Positions 24,992 through 32,152 of a stretch of 64,000 bases of DNA are shown here, one piece after another; position 1 is the stretch's first letter, and every line of letters begins with the position of its first letter. The DNA lies in the IMG/VR virus record IMGVR_UViG_3300046698_000515, positions 1 through 64,000 of that record. One strand, 5' to 3'. The notes beneath the pieces were generated by a model. It saw nothing but the letters and a program-made list of their open reading frames with translations, had not been told where the DNA came from and did no database searches. Made by a program: the position numbers and the translations under genes. This DNA is from a virus.

Positions 24992-25294
24992 ATGTTTGAT
25001 AGTAATAAACCAAATTGTTTTGAATGTAAATGGTATCGTCCTTTACCTTATGATGCACATATAGAATGTGTTCATCCAAAAATTGATGTTTCTGATAAGT
25101 TTCTCACTCCTTTAATGATGATGAGTGGATTAGTTTCTCCAGCTGAAAAACGTCTTAATGTTTATGGTGATTCACATGGAATAAAAATGGGTTGGTTTAT
25201 GTGGCCTCTAAATTTTAATCCTACTTGGTTATTAACTTGTGATGGATTTGAAAGAAAGGAGGTTAAACAAACAAATGAAGAAACAAAAGTATAA
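24992..25294 (+). CDS. hypothetical protein with Cys motif
   Basis: 100 residues. CFECKWYRPLP, a Cys-His pair (CVHP) and a final CDGFE form a four-Cys site typical of small phage metal-binding proteins. Trp/Phe-rich core (GWFMWPLNFNPTWLL). Confidence 0.65.
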   Translation: MFDSNKPNCFECKWYRPLPYDAHIECVHPKIDVSDKFLTPLMMMSGLVSPAEKRLNVYGDSHGIKMGWFMWPLNFNPTWLLTCDGFERKEVKQTNEETKV

Positions 25295-25397
25295 TCGAAA
25301 CAGTTCGAATACTATTAATGGAAATGCAATCAGTCTCGCTGTTAGTCCTACAAACGCAACGAACACAACGAACGACTCCACACGTGCAACAAAGTAA
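25275..25397 (+). CDS. small Asn/Thr-rich ORF
   Basis: 40 residues overlapping the previous gene end (ATG 25275). Very rich in Asn, Ser and Thr (NRNSSNTINGNAISLAV). The DNA contains repeats of ACGAAC. Coding status doubtful. Confidence 0.3.
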   Translation: MKKQKYNRNSSNTINGNAISLAVSPTNATNTTNDSTRATK

Positions 25398-25510
25398 GCT
25401 ATAAGCCGAAAAGTAATCGCAACGAGTCAACGAACGTAACGAACGCAAAACAGATGGCAGTTAGCCGAGCAGTAAGTCAAAAGAAGTTAATAGAATTAGA
25501 AATAACCTGA

Positions 25511-25530
25511 ACACGGCAGGAATTCCGTGT
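25511..25530 (+). promoter_or_regulatory. leader hairpin
   Basis: ACACGG at 25511-25516 pairs with CCGTGT at 25525-25530; the loop CAGGAATT includes an AGGA that could be the ribosome site for ATG 25541. Confidence 0.45.
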
Positions 25531-25540
25531 AAACAATTTT

Positions 25541-25903
25541 ATGGATGAAATTAAAAAACTTTTAGAAGAAATAAAACAAAATATTTTAATTGCAGAATTT
25601 TGTGAGGGTAAATTCACAAAGGGAGAAGATGTTGGTGAATATGATAGATGGATTTTTGATAATGAAATTTTATATCGGTTATGTTATGGTCCTAATCCTC
25701 CAGATTTTTTGAATGATAAAAATGCAATAAATGAAGCTAAAAAATTCTTATCTGAAGAACAATTGTTAGATTTTATTCGATATTTATTAAGTGATGTTCT
25801 TAGAGTAGATCATCTTTCAATGTTTTCAAAAATGATTGCTGTTTCTCTTGCTACTGCAAATGAAGAAGCTGAAGCTTTTTTAAGAACGATTGAGAAGTAT
25901 TAA
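25541..25903 (+). CDS. hypothetical protein
   Basis: 120 residues, acidic and helical. A hairpin precedes the start. Ends six bases before the probable start of the next gene. Not recognised. Confidence 0.7.
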   Translation: MDEIKKLLEEIKQNILIAEFCEGKFTKGEDVGEYDRWIFDNEILYRLCYGPNPPDFLNDKNAINEAKKFLSEEQLLDFIRYLLSDVLRVDHLSMFSKMIAVSLATANEEAEAFLRTIEKY

Positions 25904-25908
25904 ATACG

Positions 25909-26430
25909 ATAACTAAAATAGTATCCGGAGCACAAACGGGTGCAGACAGAGCAGCTCTTGATTTTGCTATTCAAAATAATATTCTGCATGGGGGTTGGTG
26001 TCCTAGAGGACGAATAGCAGAAGATGGTCCTATTCTTTTAAAATATAATTTAGTTGAAACAAAATCAGACAAGTATCCTCCTCGAACAGAATTAAATATT
26101 ACAGGGTCAGATGCCACAATAATTTTTAATCATAAAGGACCTTTAGAGCGCGGATGTATATTGACGTATAATTTATGTTTGAAGCACGAGAAGCCGTGCT
26201 TAGTACTTGAGAAAAATGTATTAAAAACAGAGCTTAATGCACGAGCAATTGAAAGTTTTATATCAATTGAAAGTGCTATTCATCGTAAGGATATTGAGAT
26301 ATTAAACATAGCAGGCAACCGTGAAAGCAAGTCTCCTGGAATGTACGCTTATGTTTTACAAGTTTTAGAATTAGTTTCAAAAAAATATTTTCAATCTCTA
26401 GAAAATATAGTAACAACTCTCAATAAATAA
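25909..26430 (+). CDS. Rossmann-like 'putative molybdenum carrier' protein without an ATG start
   Basis: About 173 residues. The frame opens at 25894 and the N-terminus TKIVSGAQTGADRAALDFAI, then HGGWCPRGRIAEDGPI, matches the family named putative molybdenum carrier (a DprA/YpsA-related Rossmann fold). No ATG, GTG or TTG exists before this conserved region. ATA 25909 (ATA ACT AAA ATA) is where the family's usual Met would fall. It may use ATA, or the start codon is mutated. The C-terminal half continues with a helical part (ELNARAIESFISIESA). Biochemical role uncertain. Confidence 0.7.
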   Translation: MTKIVSGAQTGADRAALDFAIQNNILHGGWCPRGRIAEDGPILLKYNLVETKSDKYPPRTELNITGSDATIIFNHKGPLERGCILTYNLCLKHEKPCLVLEKNVLKTELNARAIESFISIESAIHRKDIEILNIAGNRESKSPGMYAYVLQVLELVSKKYFQSLENIVTTLNK

Positions 26431-26502
26431 AAATTGAAGAGAGGTGACCGTATTTATACCGCGGTTAAATGCTTCAGGTACAGAAACCAGCCAAACTCTT
26501 CA

Positions 26503-26772
26503 TTAATATTCTTTCCGATATCCTTGCTTCCATATAACATTAGTAAGTTCACCTGCTATTCCATTAATTCGAGATTCAGTCCAACCAGGACATATTTTAT
26601 GGAACATTTCATGAATAAGAGTATTTAGAAAGGATTTTTGATTTTGTTTTGGACTAATAATAATTGTATTTGCTTGAATATCTTTAATTTTTGCTGGGTA
26701 AAAAAGTCCAAGATTATTATCTTTATCAATTTTCTTAACTATAACTTTAACTGGTATAACTCTTTTAGTCAT
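26503..26772 (-). CDS. small HExxH protein (zinc peptidase-like)
   Basis: 89 residues on the minus strand. LIHEMFHKICPGWTESRING (~residues 51-70) has an HExxH zinc motif followed by a Glu about 10 residues later, as in minimal metallopeptidase or SprT-like domains. Small for an active peptidase. Confidence 0.65.
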   Translation of the reverse strand: MTKRVIPVKVIVKKIDKDNNLGLFYPAKIKDIQANTIIISPKQNQKSFLNTLIHEMFHKICPGWTESRINGIAGELTNVIWKQGYRKEY

Positions 26773-26822
26773 AGAACTACTTACTGCTTGATAAATAATA
26801 TTGCAAGGTATATAATATATAA

Positions 26823-26999
26823 ATGAGTTACGAAAGATTCAGTGAATTGTGGGATGCTTTGATTACAAATCGACCTGGAGTTGGTCCAGTTACGATGGTA
26901 ATGACAAAGGAAACAAAGGATGCATTAGTTGATTATGCTAACGGAAACACAGCAAAAATTGATGCTGTTAGAAATTTCCTCTCAAAACAACCAAGTTGA
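26823..26999 (+). CDS. small conserved phage protein
   Basis: 58 residues (MSYERFSELWDALITNRP...). The start pattern is typical of small T4-like phage proteins. Function unknown. Confidence 0.6.
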   Translation: MSYERFSELWDALITNRPGVGPVTMVMTKETKDALVDYANGNTAKIDAVRNFLSKQPS

Positions 27000-27019
27000 G
27001 AATAAATATAAGAAAATAG

Positions 27020-27048
27020 TTGCAATTTACATTAGTCTATGATAAATT
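27020..27048 (+). promoter_or_regulatory. sigma70-type promoter
   Basis: TTGCAA at 27020-27025, 17-bp spacer, TAAATT at 27043-27048. Together with the terminator at 27217 it defines a ~170-nt transcription unit. Confidence 0.65.
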
Positions 27049-27069
27049 GTTCGTGTTAAAAGAAATTAA

Positions 27070-27198
27070 ATGAAAACGTCGGTTATATTAGGTAGAACAG
27101 AGCTCGATAAGGGGATATGCCCCAAATCAGCCGCTTCTCCCTCTATTGAACGTTTGCATCAAGATTTTAGTTATAATCAGTGGAGGTATGCAGGGTAA
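27070..27198 (+). CDS. small ORF in a short transcription unit
   Basis: 42 residues (MKTSVILGRTELDKGIC...) between a promoter and a strong terminator. It may be a peptide gene, or the unit may be a small RNA that happens to carry an ORF. Confidence 0.45.
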   Translation: MKTSVILGRTELDKGICPKSAASPSIERLHQDFSYNQWRYAG

Positions 27199-27216
27199 GT
27201 AATTTTTAGACTTTTT

Positions 27217-27252
27217 AAAACCCTGCTGAAGAAAAAGTCAGCAGGGTTTTTT
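27217..27252 (+). terminator. strong intrinsic terminator
   Basis: A 12-13 bp perfect stem (AACCCTGCTGA pairing with TCAGCAGGGTT) at 27219-27249 with a loop AGAAAAAG and a TTTTTT tail. Confidence 0.9.
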
Positions 27253-27255
27253 GTT

Positions 27256-27729
27256 ATGTGTCTAAGCGAAGAAGAAATAAAGAAGGTTTTGTCAAAACCA
27301 GCAAAACCAATAGAAAATTTTGGTAAAGAACGTATAAAGAGAACTAAAAAAGAAAGATATGAGAAAAAGAAGAGAATACAGAAAAGAAGATGGAATGAAC
27401 AATATGATAGTTTTATCCTCTTAAGAGAATGGCAAAAACATGGATATAATGTAGGTAGTAACGCTCCGCCACAAATAAATGACAAGAGGAGATATTACAG
27501 AGAAGAATATTTAAAATCAGATCATTGGAAAGAATTAAGAAAAAGAAAATTAAAGCAGAGCCCAATTTGTGAAAAATGTGGTTCAAATGGATATGTAGAA
27601 CCACATCATCTACAATATAAAAATTTGTATGATGTAAAATTAAAGGATTTAATGACGCTTTGTAGAAAGTGTCATGTTGAGGAACATAAAAATTTAAAGT
27701 TAATAGTTTTAGTTAGTGTAGAAAGGTAG
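27256..27729 (+). CDS. HNH endonuclease
   Basis: 157 residues. N-terminal Lys/Arg-rich helix, then an HNH domain: YLKSDHWKELRKRKL, CEKCGSNGYVEPHHLQY and LCRKCHVEEHKNL (~residues 92-150). Directly follows a terminator and precedes a structured RNA and the tRNA region. Probably a mobile homing endonuclease. Confidence 0.8.
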   Translation: MCLSEEEIKKVLSKPAKPIENFGKERIKRTKKERYEKKKRIQKRRWNEQYDSFILLREWQKHGYNVGSNAPPQINDKRRYYREEYLKSDHWKELRKRKLKQSPICEKCGSNGYVEPHHLQYKNLYDVKLKDLMTLCRKCHVEEHKNLKLIVLVSVER

Positions 27730-27759
27730 ATGAAATTCTACAATTACAATCAGCTATTT

Positions 27760-27935
27760 ATATGGTGACATATAGAAATGCGACGATTGGGATGCAGGTG
27801 TGTCTTGGTAGAGGCATAGTAGATACGAGCGTCGATGCTCAGGAAGGATTCTACAGAGCCGATGGCTAAATAATCTCAAGTGAGATGCGTGTTTAGACAT
27901 CACCAACCTAGGTCGTCGGGATGTGGGACCGTAAT
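27760..27935 (+). ncRNA. structured RNA of unknown class
   Basis: Several pairings nest within this stretch: CGACGA (27782) with TCGTCG (27913), GGTG-TGTCT (27795-27803) with AGACA-TCACC (27894-27904), GTAGA with TCTAC, a GAGC/GCTC hairpin, an AGCC/GGCT hairpin and a perfect ATCTCA/TGAGAT hairpin. Together they form a closed multibranch structure. Not recognised as a known class; group I intron core motifs were looked for and not seen. It lies 30 bp after an HNH gene. Confidence 0.5.
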
Positions 27936-27960
27936 GCTCACGAGATTAATATGATTTTTT

Positions 27961-28034
27961 GCAGCATTAATTTAGTGGTAAAATTTCTAACTACCAATTA
28001 GAGTTCATCAGTCCAATTCTGATATGCTGCTCCA
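27961..28034 (+). tRNA. tRNA-Gly(ACC)
   Basis: Acceptor GCAGCAT/ATGCTGC, D arm with GG (ATTTAGTGGTAAAAT), anticodon stem TCTAA/TTAGA with loop CTACCAA, T loop TCCAATT, discriminator T, CCA encoded. A genomic ACC anticodon for Gly is uncommon. Confidence 0.8.
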
Positions 28035-28802
28035 ATTTTAAATAGAGCTTGATTTTTAATATAAAGCCTATATAATGTATTTGTAATTAAGATTTACTTA
28101 CGTTTAGTTTTGTCAAAGATGAAATGTAAGTGAAACAGAACCGCGCAATGCGGTTGAGGGGTGGGAAACAGAGAGGCGCAGAAGGAAAGCGGAGAGGTAG
28201 GAGAGGAAAGTAAGTGGTTTGCGGCTTAGGTCGTTTGTTGTTTACCAGACTCGAGGAAAAGTCCTCGCCAAGAAAAAGCCGCGTTAATTTATTCCAGTAT
28301 TAGACCATTAAGGAGATAGGACAGCCTGTAGAGCTGCCGTGCTTTGTGCACCAGGGGGGGGTTCGATATTCCCTCATGCGGGACCATTTTGTGTTATTGA
28401 TTGAGTGTTCATCAAATCAGTTACCTTGACAGGTGTTAACGGTTCAATTCCCTAGCTGCTGGTGCAGGTTAATGTCTGTCAGAAATTTTTAGAGTTGCTT
28501 TTAATCTTAAAAGAAGCTATATTATATTTGTTCTTTGAATTTCTCAGCAGCATTAGTGCTGGTGAGGTTGAGCCTGGAGACGAAAGCATCGTTGATGTAA
28601 CTCTAAGTTTGCTGGTTGGTAAGTTTTCAAAGGTACATCAGGTTGTAACATTAGATAAAAGATGAAAATACCAGCTAAGTACTTGACGTAACGTCAAGCT
28701 TGACGTTTAGGTCGCGTTCAATGCGACCTGTTCGGTTAAGGGTAGGACAAAGGTGCACATAAAACCTACCAATACCTGCAATTTTGAGTTTGTTCTTTGA
28801 AT
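28035..28802 (+). ncRNA. long non-coding structured region, possible giant ncRNA
   Basis: About 770 nt without a convincing gene, more GC-rich than its surroundings. It has a purine-rich block (28150-28210), a tRNA-like 3' part near 28310-28375 (T-arm with TTCGATA, CATGCGGGACCA end, run of eight G), alternating palindromes TTGACGTAACGTCAA/AACGTCAAGCTTGACGTT (28683-28707), a perfect AGGTCGC/GCGACCT hairpin (28709-28729) and a GGTAGG/CCTACC stem. GOLLD-type giant RNAs occur next to phage tRNAs, so that is one candidate; I cannot confirm it. Confidence 0.4.
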
Positions 28803-29209
28803 GGGCCTGAAATGATTCGATTGTTTGTGTTAAGTTAATAATTATATGTCGAAGATGATCCTTGGCTTCGTAAAAAATGGGTCAAAACTAAATGCTAACA
28901 AAATTAGCCAAGCACGTGCATTAGCAACTCTCGCAGTTGATCGCGCATTTGCTCGAGTTCCAGCAATGGCTTAAGGCTGTTGTCTTGAACATTGTTAACC
29001 AGTGTTGCTGTCTGTCATATTGGATTAACATCGTTTACAGACTGGTTACTGTTAGTTGTGCCGAAACAGTAATAAGATTAAGCACAAGATTGTGAGCAGA
29101 GACGTGCTGGTACGGATGTTCATAACGACGTAGTGAAATAACCAGATAAACATATACAAGTTGTTAAAGTGATCAAACAAAACTCGGCTCGATGCCGACA
29201 GGTCCACCA
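28803..29209 (+). ncRNA. ssrA: transfer-messenger RNA (tmRNA)
   Basis: 407 nt, one-piece. The 5' end GGGCCTGAAATGATTCGATT and the 3' end CAGGTCCACCA pair as an acceptor stem (GGGCCTG/CAGGTCC) with CCA encoded; TGATTCGA matches the tmRNA D-loop region and TCGGCTCGATGCCGA is the T arm. CTTCGTAAAAAATGG precedes the tag frame, as in bacterial tmRNAs. The tag probably resumes at GCT 28894, about 92 nt from the 5' end as in E. coli. It runs 26 codons (starts ANKIS, ends RVPAMA) to TAA 28972. This is longer than usual tags (about 10-16 residues), and the AMA end is unlike the common LAA. It would rescue stalled ribosomes. Confidence 0.85.
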
Positions 29210-29216
29210 ATTTTAT

Positions 29217-29393
29217 GCCCGGTTACCTCAGCGGTTGGTAAATTAAGTATCCGAACACTTTGCAAATGTGATACTAGTTAGAGAGTAGCAGAGTTAGTAA
29301 GAGAAAGATTTACTCGAGGCGAAAGTAATTAAATGCGCGCGAGAGGGCCTAGCAATAGCTAGAAAGTTGATAATTCGAGTCCATCACTGGGTA
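29217..29393 (+). tRNA. tRNA-like gene with ~90-nt insertion (degenerate)
   Basis: Ends pair as an acceptor stem (GCCCGGT 29217 with ACTGGGT 29386) and a D arm with GGTTGG is present. The anticodon region contains TTTGCAAA (Cys GCA or Ala TGC) in a poor stem, and the T arm has the loop TTCGAGT but only three of five stem pairs. About 90 nt separate anticodon and T arms. Possibly a disrupted tRNA or an intron-bearing one. Confidence 0.35.
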
Positions 29394-29404
29394 TCCTAAT
29401 TTAT

Positions 29405-29490
29405 ACGTTGGTGGCTCGACAAGTAAGGCAACGGTCTCCAAAACCGTACACGATAATTCGTATATGTAGGTGCAATACCTATCCAACGTG
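29405..29490 (+). tRNA. tRNA-Trp(CCA) with long variable arm
   Basis: Acceptor ACGTTGG/CCAACGT, anticodon stem ACGGT/ACCGT with loop CTCCAAA, T arm GTAGG-TGCAATA-CCTAT. The variable region is 18 nt and can pair (ACGA/TCGT), unlike normal Trp tRNAs. Elbow positions are A18 and G55. Discriminator G as usual for Trp. Confidence 0.75.
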
Positions 29491-29584
29491 CAGAATTTCT
29501 TTTTTGCTTGCTTTTTCTGAAATGTATAATACAATATACAAGTTATCTTTTCAGGCGCTGTGGTTGTTACTATCCAAGAAATGT

Positions 29585-29665
29585 AACTGGTGGAGACGGT
29601 GAACGAAGAACTCGTTCCCTCCCGCAAATGAGTTACAGTTTTCCAAGCTGTGGCTCATTTGTGTT
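29585..29665 (+). ncRNA. two-hairpin small RNA candidate
   Basis: GAACGA/TCGTTC within a GGAG/CTCC stem, followed by a stem CAAATGAG/CTCATTTG (29623-29662) enclosing ACAG/CTGT. No gene here; sits between two tRNAs. Confidence 0.4.
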
Positions 29666-29747
29666 TAAATAATTTGGTCACTACCAGTGGTAGATGGCTC
29701 TAAAAAGGTTCCTCGGTACCAGCCTGGCGAAACCGAGTTAATTTATC

Positions 29748-29824
29748 GGGTTATGTGGCAACAAAGGTGTTGCACTTGCTTTGCACGCAAGTTAAAAGCT
29801 AGGGTGCGTTACCCTCATGATCCA
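29748..29824 (+). tRNA. tRNA-Ala(TGC)
   Basis: Acceptor GGGTTAT/ATGATCC (two wobble pairs), D stem GCAAC/GTTGC, anticodon stem CTTGC/GCAAG with loop TTTGCAC, T loop TGCGTTA. CCA not encoded. Confidence 0.7.
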
Positions 29825-29832
29825 CATTTTAT

Positions 29833-29907
29833 CGCTCAATCGTCTAAAATCTAGGACGCAGTCCCTTGGGACTGAAATGCCAAGGTGAAGTCTGGCGCGA
29901 GCGACCA
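29833..29907 (+). tRNA. tRNA, probable Pro(TGG) or Gln(TTG), degenerate
   Basis: CGCTCAA and GCGAGCG pair in five positions, D stem GTC/GAC, anticodon helix CAGTC/GACTG with a six-base loop CCTTGG, and a weak T arm GCCA/TGGC. ACCA at the 3' end. The loop length leaves the anticodon uncertain. Confidence 0.4.
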
Positions 29908-29942
29908 ATTTATAAAACCATATTGTGATTAAATAATTACAT

Positions 29943-30137
29943 ATGCCTATAATTCCTATTGTTGTTACTCTTATTGTTATCGGAGTTTTGCTCTGGCTTG
30001 CTAACACTTATATCCCTATGGACGAAAAGATTAAGAAAATCTTAAATGCTGTTGTAGTGATATTAGTTGTCGTTTGGTTGCTCGATGTGTTTGGAGCGTT
30101 TAGTTATGTTAATAACATTCAATGGCATCACCGATAA
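29943..30137 (+). CDS. small membrane protein
   Basis: 64 residues with two membrane helices (IIPIVVTLIVIGVLLWLA; ILNAVVVILVVVWLLDVFG) separated by YIPMDEKIKK. This pattern is widespread in small bacterial and phage inner membrane proteins. Lies among tRNA genes. Confidence 0.7.
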   Translation: MPIIPIVVTLIVIGVLLWLANTYIPMDEKIKKILNAVVVILVVVWLLDVFGAFSYVNNIQWHHR

Positions 30138-30145
30138 TTTTTGAG

Positions 30146-30174
30146 TTGCATTTTTTCGTATAAGTATTTAAAAT
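30146..30174 (+). promoter_or_regulatory. sigma70-type promoter
   Basis: TTGCAT at 30146-30151, 17-bp spacer, TAAAAT at 30169-30174, right before the Hsp20 gene. Confidence 0.6.
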
Positions 30175-30180
30175 ATTTGT

Positions 30181-30573
30181 ATGAAAAATATAGCACTTAT
30201 AAAAGCTGATGAGGTGATTGAACCAGAATTAGTTGACGATAATTTTCCTCGTTCTACTCTTTTTGATGATATTGATAAATTTACTCAACGTATATTTCAT
30301 GGATTTAATAGTGGAAGCTGCTTAGAAGAAAAACAAGGTAATTTTATTCTGCAGTTTGAGATTCCTGGTTTTGATGAGAGTGAAATTGACATTACCATAG
30401 AAGGAACAACAATATTTGTTAGAGGTATTTCAAAAAATAAACAAACAGAATTTTCATATCAATTACCTCAACCAGTTGTAATAAGCAAAGCTACTTCAAT
30501 ATTTAAAAATGGTATTTTAACTGTTGTTCTTCCGAAGAGTAAAATTAAGAAGCAGAGAATTTTAATTTCATAA
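30181..30573 (+). CDS. small heat-shock protein (Hsp20/alpha-crystallin)
   Basis: 130 residues. The alpha-crystallin domain is clear: FEIPGFDESEIDITIEGTTI (~residues 58-77), FVRGISKNKQ, and the closing motif ATSIFKNGILTVVLPK (~105-120). Phages of the T4-like group, especially cyanophages, often carry Hsp20. It would hold unfolded proteins during infection or assembly. Own sigma70 promoter, so expressed early. Confidence 0.9.
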   Translation: MKNIALIKADEVIEPELVDDNFPRSTLFDDIDKFTQRIFHGFNSGSCLEEKQGNFILQFEIPGFDESEIDITIEGTTIFVRGISKNKQTEFSYQLPQPVVISKATSIFKNGILTVVLPKSKIKKQRILIS

Positions 30574-30579
30574 TTTATA

Positions 30580-30653
30580 GCTGGCGGGGGGTTAGATCCT
30601 GGACGGGCCCATAACCCGTTTTAATCAGATGCGATTTCTGAGCGTAGCGACCA
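30580..30653 (+). tRNA. tRNA-Met(CAT), C33
   Basis: Anticodon stem ACGGG/CCCGT with loop CCCATAA, so position 33 is C, not U. T arm TCAGA-TGCGATT-TCTGA; CCA encoded. The acceptor stem pairs poorly (about four pairs), so the exact ends are unsure. Elbow is A18/G55. Confidence 0.65.
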
Positions 30654-30657
30654 TTTA

Positions 30658-30732
30658 TCAGGTACGTAGTGTAATTAGTAGCATTTTACCTTGTGACGGT
30701 AACGGTTCTGATGCGAATTCAGACTACCTGAA
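30658..30732 (+). tRNA. tRNA-His(GTG)
   Basis: Acceptor TCAGGTA/TACCTGA, anticodon stem TTACC/GGTAA with loop TTGTGAC, T arm TCTGA-TGCGAAT-TCAGA. D loop TTAG (A18) with T loop G55. CCA not encoded. Confidence 0.8.
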
Positions 30733-30905
30733 GATTCTTCTTGCAAATTACATTATCATTTAATAGAATTTTACTCACAGCGGGCCTAGGAAATTATCCA
30801 TGGAATAATTATACCACACGCTGATCTGTTCAGGAATGACCGGTGAGAGAATAGGTGCATGGTTGACAATTGATGTCAATAATTCCAGCTTAAACTCTGA
30901 GTACA

Positions 30906-31013
30906 TCAGTAGCACATGAGCAAATTGTTTCGGTAGAAGTCCGACTATCCTTGAAACGTGAAGGAATGCAAGAATAAAAAGCCTTGACCTCGAATGTGCT
31001 ACTGAGAATTTTT
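30906..31013 (+). ncRNA. small RNA closed by a 12-bp stem
   Basis: TCAGTAGCACAT (30906-30917) is perfectly complementary to ATGTGCTACTGA (30994-31005), followed by GAATTTTT. The 76 nt between carry a CCTT/AAGG hairpin. Candidate ncRNA with its own terminator; class unknown. Confidence 0.45.
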
Positions 31014-31016
31014 AAT

Positions 31017-31102
31017 GGTAGTGTGGCCGAAAAGGAAACTGGAAGAACTAACTAGCTTAGAACTAGATGGCCTTGGAAGTTCGACTCTTCTCACTGCTAC
31101 CA
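31017..31102 (+). tRNA. tRNA-Leu(TAG)
   Basis: Acceptor GGTAGTG/CACTGCT, anticodon helix CTAG/CTAG with loop CTTAGAA, T arm GGAAG-TTCGACT-CTTCT, discriminator A, CCA encoded. GG in the D loop and T55: the standard elbow. Confidence 0.75.
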
Positions 31103-31258
31103 TTTTACTACATTAGTAAATGTAGACCGCGGCAGGTGGTAGATACTTATCTAGAGGATACCTAACTTAGTGCACATAATTATAGCTTGATCGAGTTGCG
31201 CGAGCAATGCTAAACAGCTGGTACTTCCGAATATGTCGAAATGCTATCTGTAATTTAT

Positions 31259-31340
31259 GCTACAGTGTACGAAACCAGAATAGAAGATGGATAAATTTCA
31301 AAAATTTATGTACTTGAAGGTGCAAGTCCTTTCTGTAGTA
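31259..31340 (+). tRNA. tRNA-Leu(CAA), overlapped by homing endonuclease
   Basis: Acceptor GCTACAG/CTGTAGT, anticodon stem TAAAT/ATTTA with loop TTCAAAA, T arm GAAGG-TGCAAGT-CCTTT. The last 35 nt are antisense to the end of the endonuclease gene 31306-32013. A18/G55 elbow; no encoded CCA. Confidence 0.7.
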
Positions 31341-32013
31341 GTAATTTTTGATCAATGATAGAAATGATAATATCTAAATATTTTTGACCGGTTGTTGGTT
31401 TAAAATATAGTTGGTGGGAAGTATCAATAATTACCAATTCAATTTCTCTTTCTAAACATGCTTGAAATTTCCTATTGTCATTATTTTGAATTTTTGAGAG
31501 TAATTCTTTTCCATGAATAGGTTCATAATGGTAAATACCATTTAATTCTACTGCTAATTTTAGAGATGGAATATAAATATCAAGTTCTGAATTTATTGCT
31601 TCCTTTTTATTGAACAGATTTTCTAATTTTGGATATTTTTGAATTAATTGTTGTTCTATCCATTTTTCTAATTTAGATCGTCTTGTACCATGCTTTTTAT
31701 GGGTATTATTATATGTTGCAGCACATGATTGTGTACAAAACATATTAGTTGTCTTTTTATGTTTATTACGGGTTGCTGAAGCAACCACTTTAAAGAGTAC
31801 ATTACAATTTTTACATATACAAGATACTTGTGTTATTCTTGATTTATGCGCACATTTTCCACTACAATATATAACATTTCTATTATTTCTTTTTGCTAAA
31901 TAAATAGCATGTTTTGTTGTTTGAAAGGTTTTATTGCAGTGTGGGCAAATAGTATCTATAATTTTTTCATGATGTTTTGCAGATTTATATTGCGTTTTAT
32001 TATATTTAACCAT
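31306..32013 (-). CDS. zinc-finger homing endonuclease overlapping a tRNA
   Basis: 235 residues. Three Cys fingers (CPHC, CSGKC, CKNC/CTQSC) cover residues ~20-100. The C-terminal nuclease has the pattern LEKWIEQQL...SELDIYIPSLKLAVELNGIYHY, a Vsr/EDxHD-like core. The last ~11 codons are antisense to the 3' half of tRNA-Leu(CAA). It has a late-type TTAAATAATT box just upstream of the start. Probably targets tRNA-gene DNA, as T4 SegB does in its tRNA cluster (inference). Confidence 0.8.
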   Translation of the reverse strand: MVKYNKTQYKSAKHHEKIIDTICPHCNKTFQTTKHAIYLAKRNNRNVIYCSGKCAHKSRITQVSCICKNCNVLFKVVASATRNKHKKTTNMFCTQSCAATYNNTHKKHGTRRSKLEKWIEQQLIQKYPKLENLFNKKEAINSELDIYIPSLKLAVELNGIYHYEPIHGKELLSKIQNNDNRKFQACLEREIELVIIDTSHQLYFKPTTGQKYLDIIISIIDQKLLLQKGLAPSST

Positions 32014-32066
32014 ACAATTATTTAATCGAAAATAGGATTTCGAATCCGGTTTAGATAACCTATTTC

Positions 32067-32142
32067 GGGCTTGTAGACCAATAGAAGAGTCAACGGTCCT
32101 AAAAACCGTACAGTGCGGGGGCAGGACCCGCCAGGCCTACCA
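32067..32142 (+). tRNA. tRNA-Leu(TAA), C33, short variable loop
   Basis: Acceptor GGGCTTG/CAGGCCT, D stem GAC/GTC, anticodon stem ACGGT/ACCGT with loop CCTAAAA (C33), T arm GCGGG-GGCAGGA-CCCGC, CCA encoded. The variable loop is only about five bases, unlike a normal Leu tRNA. A18/G55 elbow. Confidence 0.75.
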
Positions 32143-32152
32143 TTTTAAAATT

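Noticed and set aside
27256-27960. Group I intron hosting the HNH gene
   Set aside because: No P7 or P3-P8 core motifs, and no interrupted exon could be found around it.
28310-28375. A normal tRNA gene ending CATGCGGGACCA
   Set aside because: No matching 5' acceptor strand could be found and the T stem pairs poorly, so it is kept only as part of the structured tract.
28462-28665. 67-residue ORF before the tmRNA
   Set aside because: Lies in a structured non-coding tract, no ribosome site, and no neighbouring coupling.
29408-29602. 64-residue ORF across tRNA-Trp
   Set aside because: Most of it is the tRNA gene and a hairpin region.
31117-31250. Possible tRNA between the two Leu tRNAs
   Set aside because: Some hairpins exist (TTGC-GCGA-GCAA) but no cloverleaf with a seven-base anticodon loop could be drawn.
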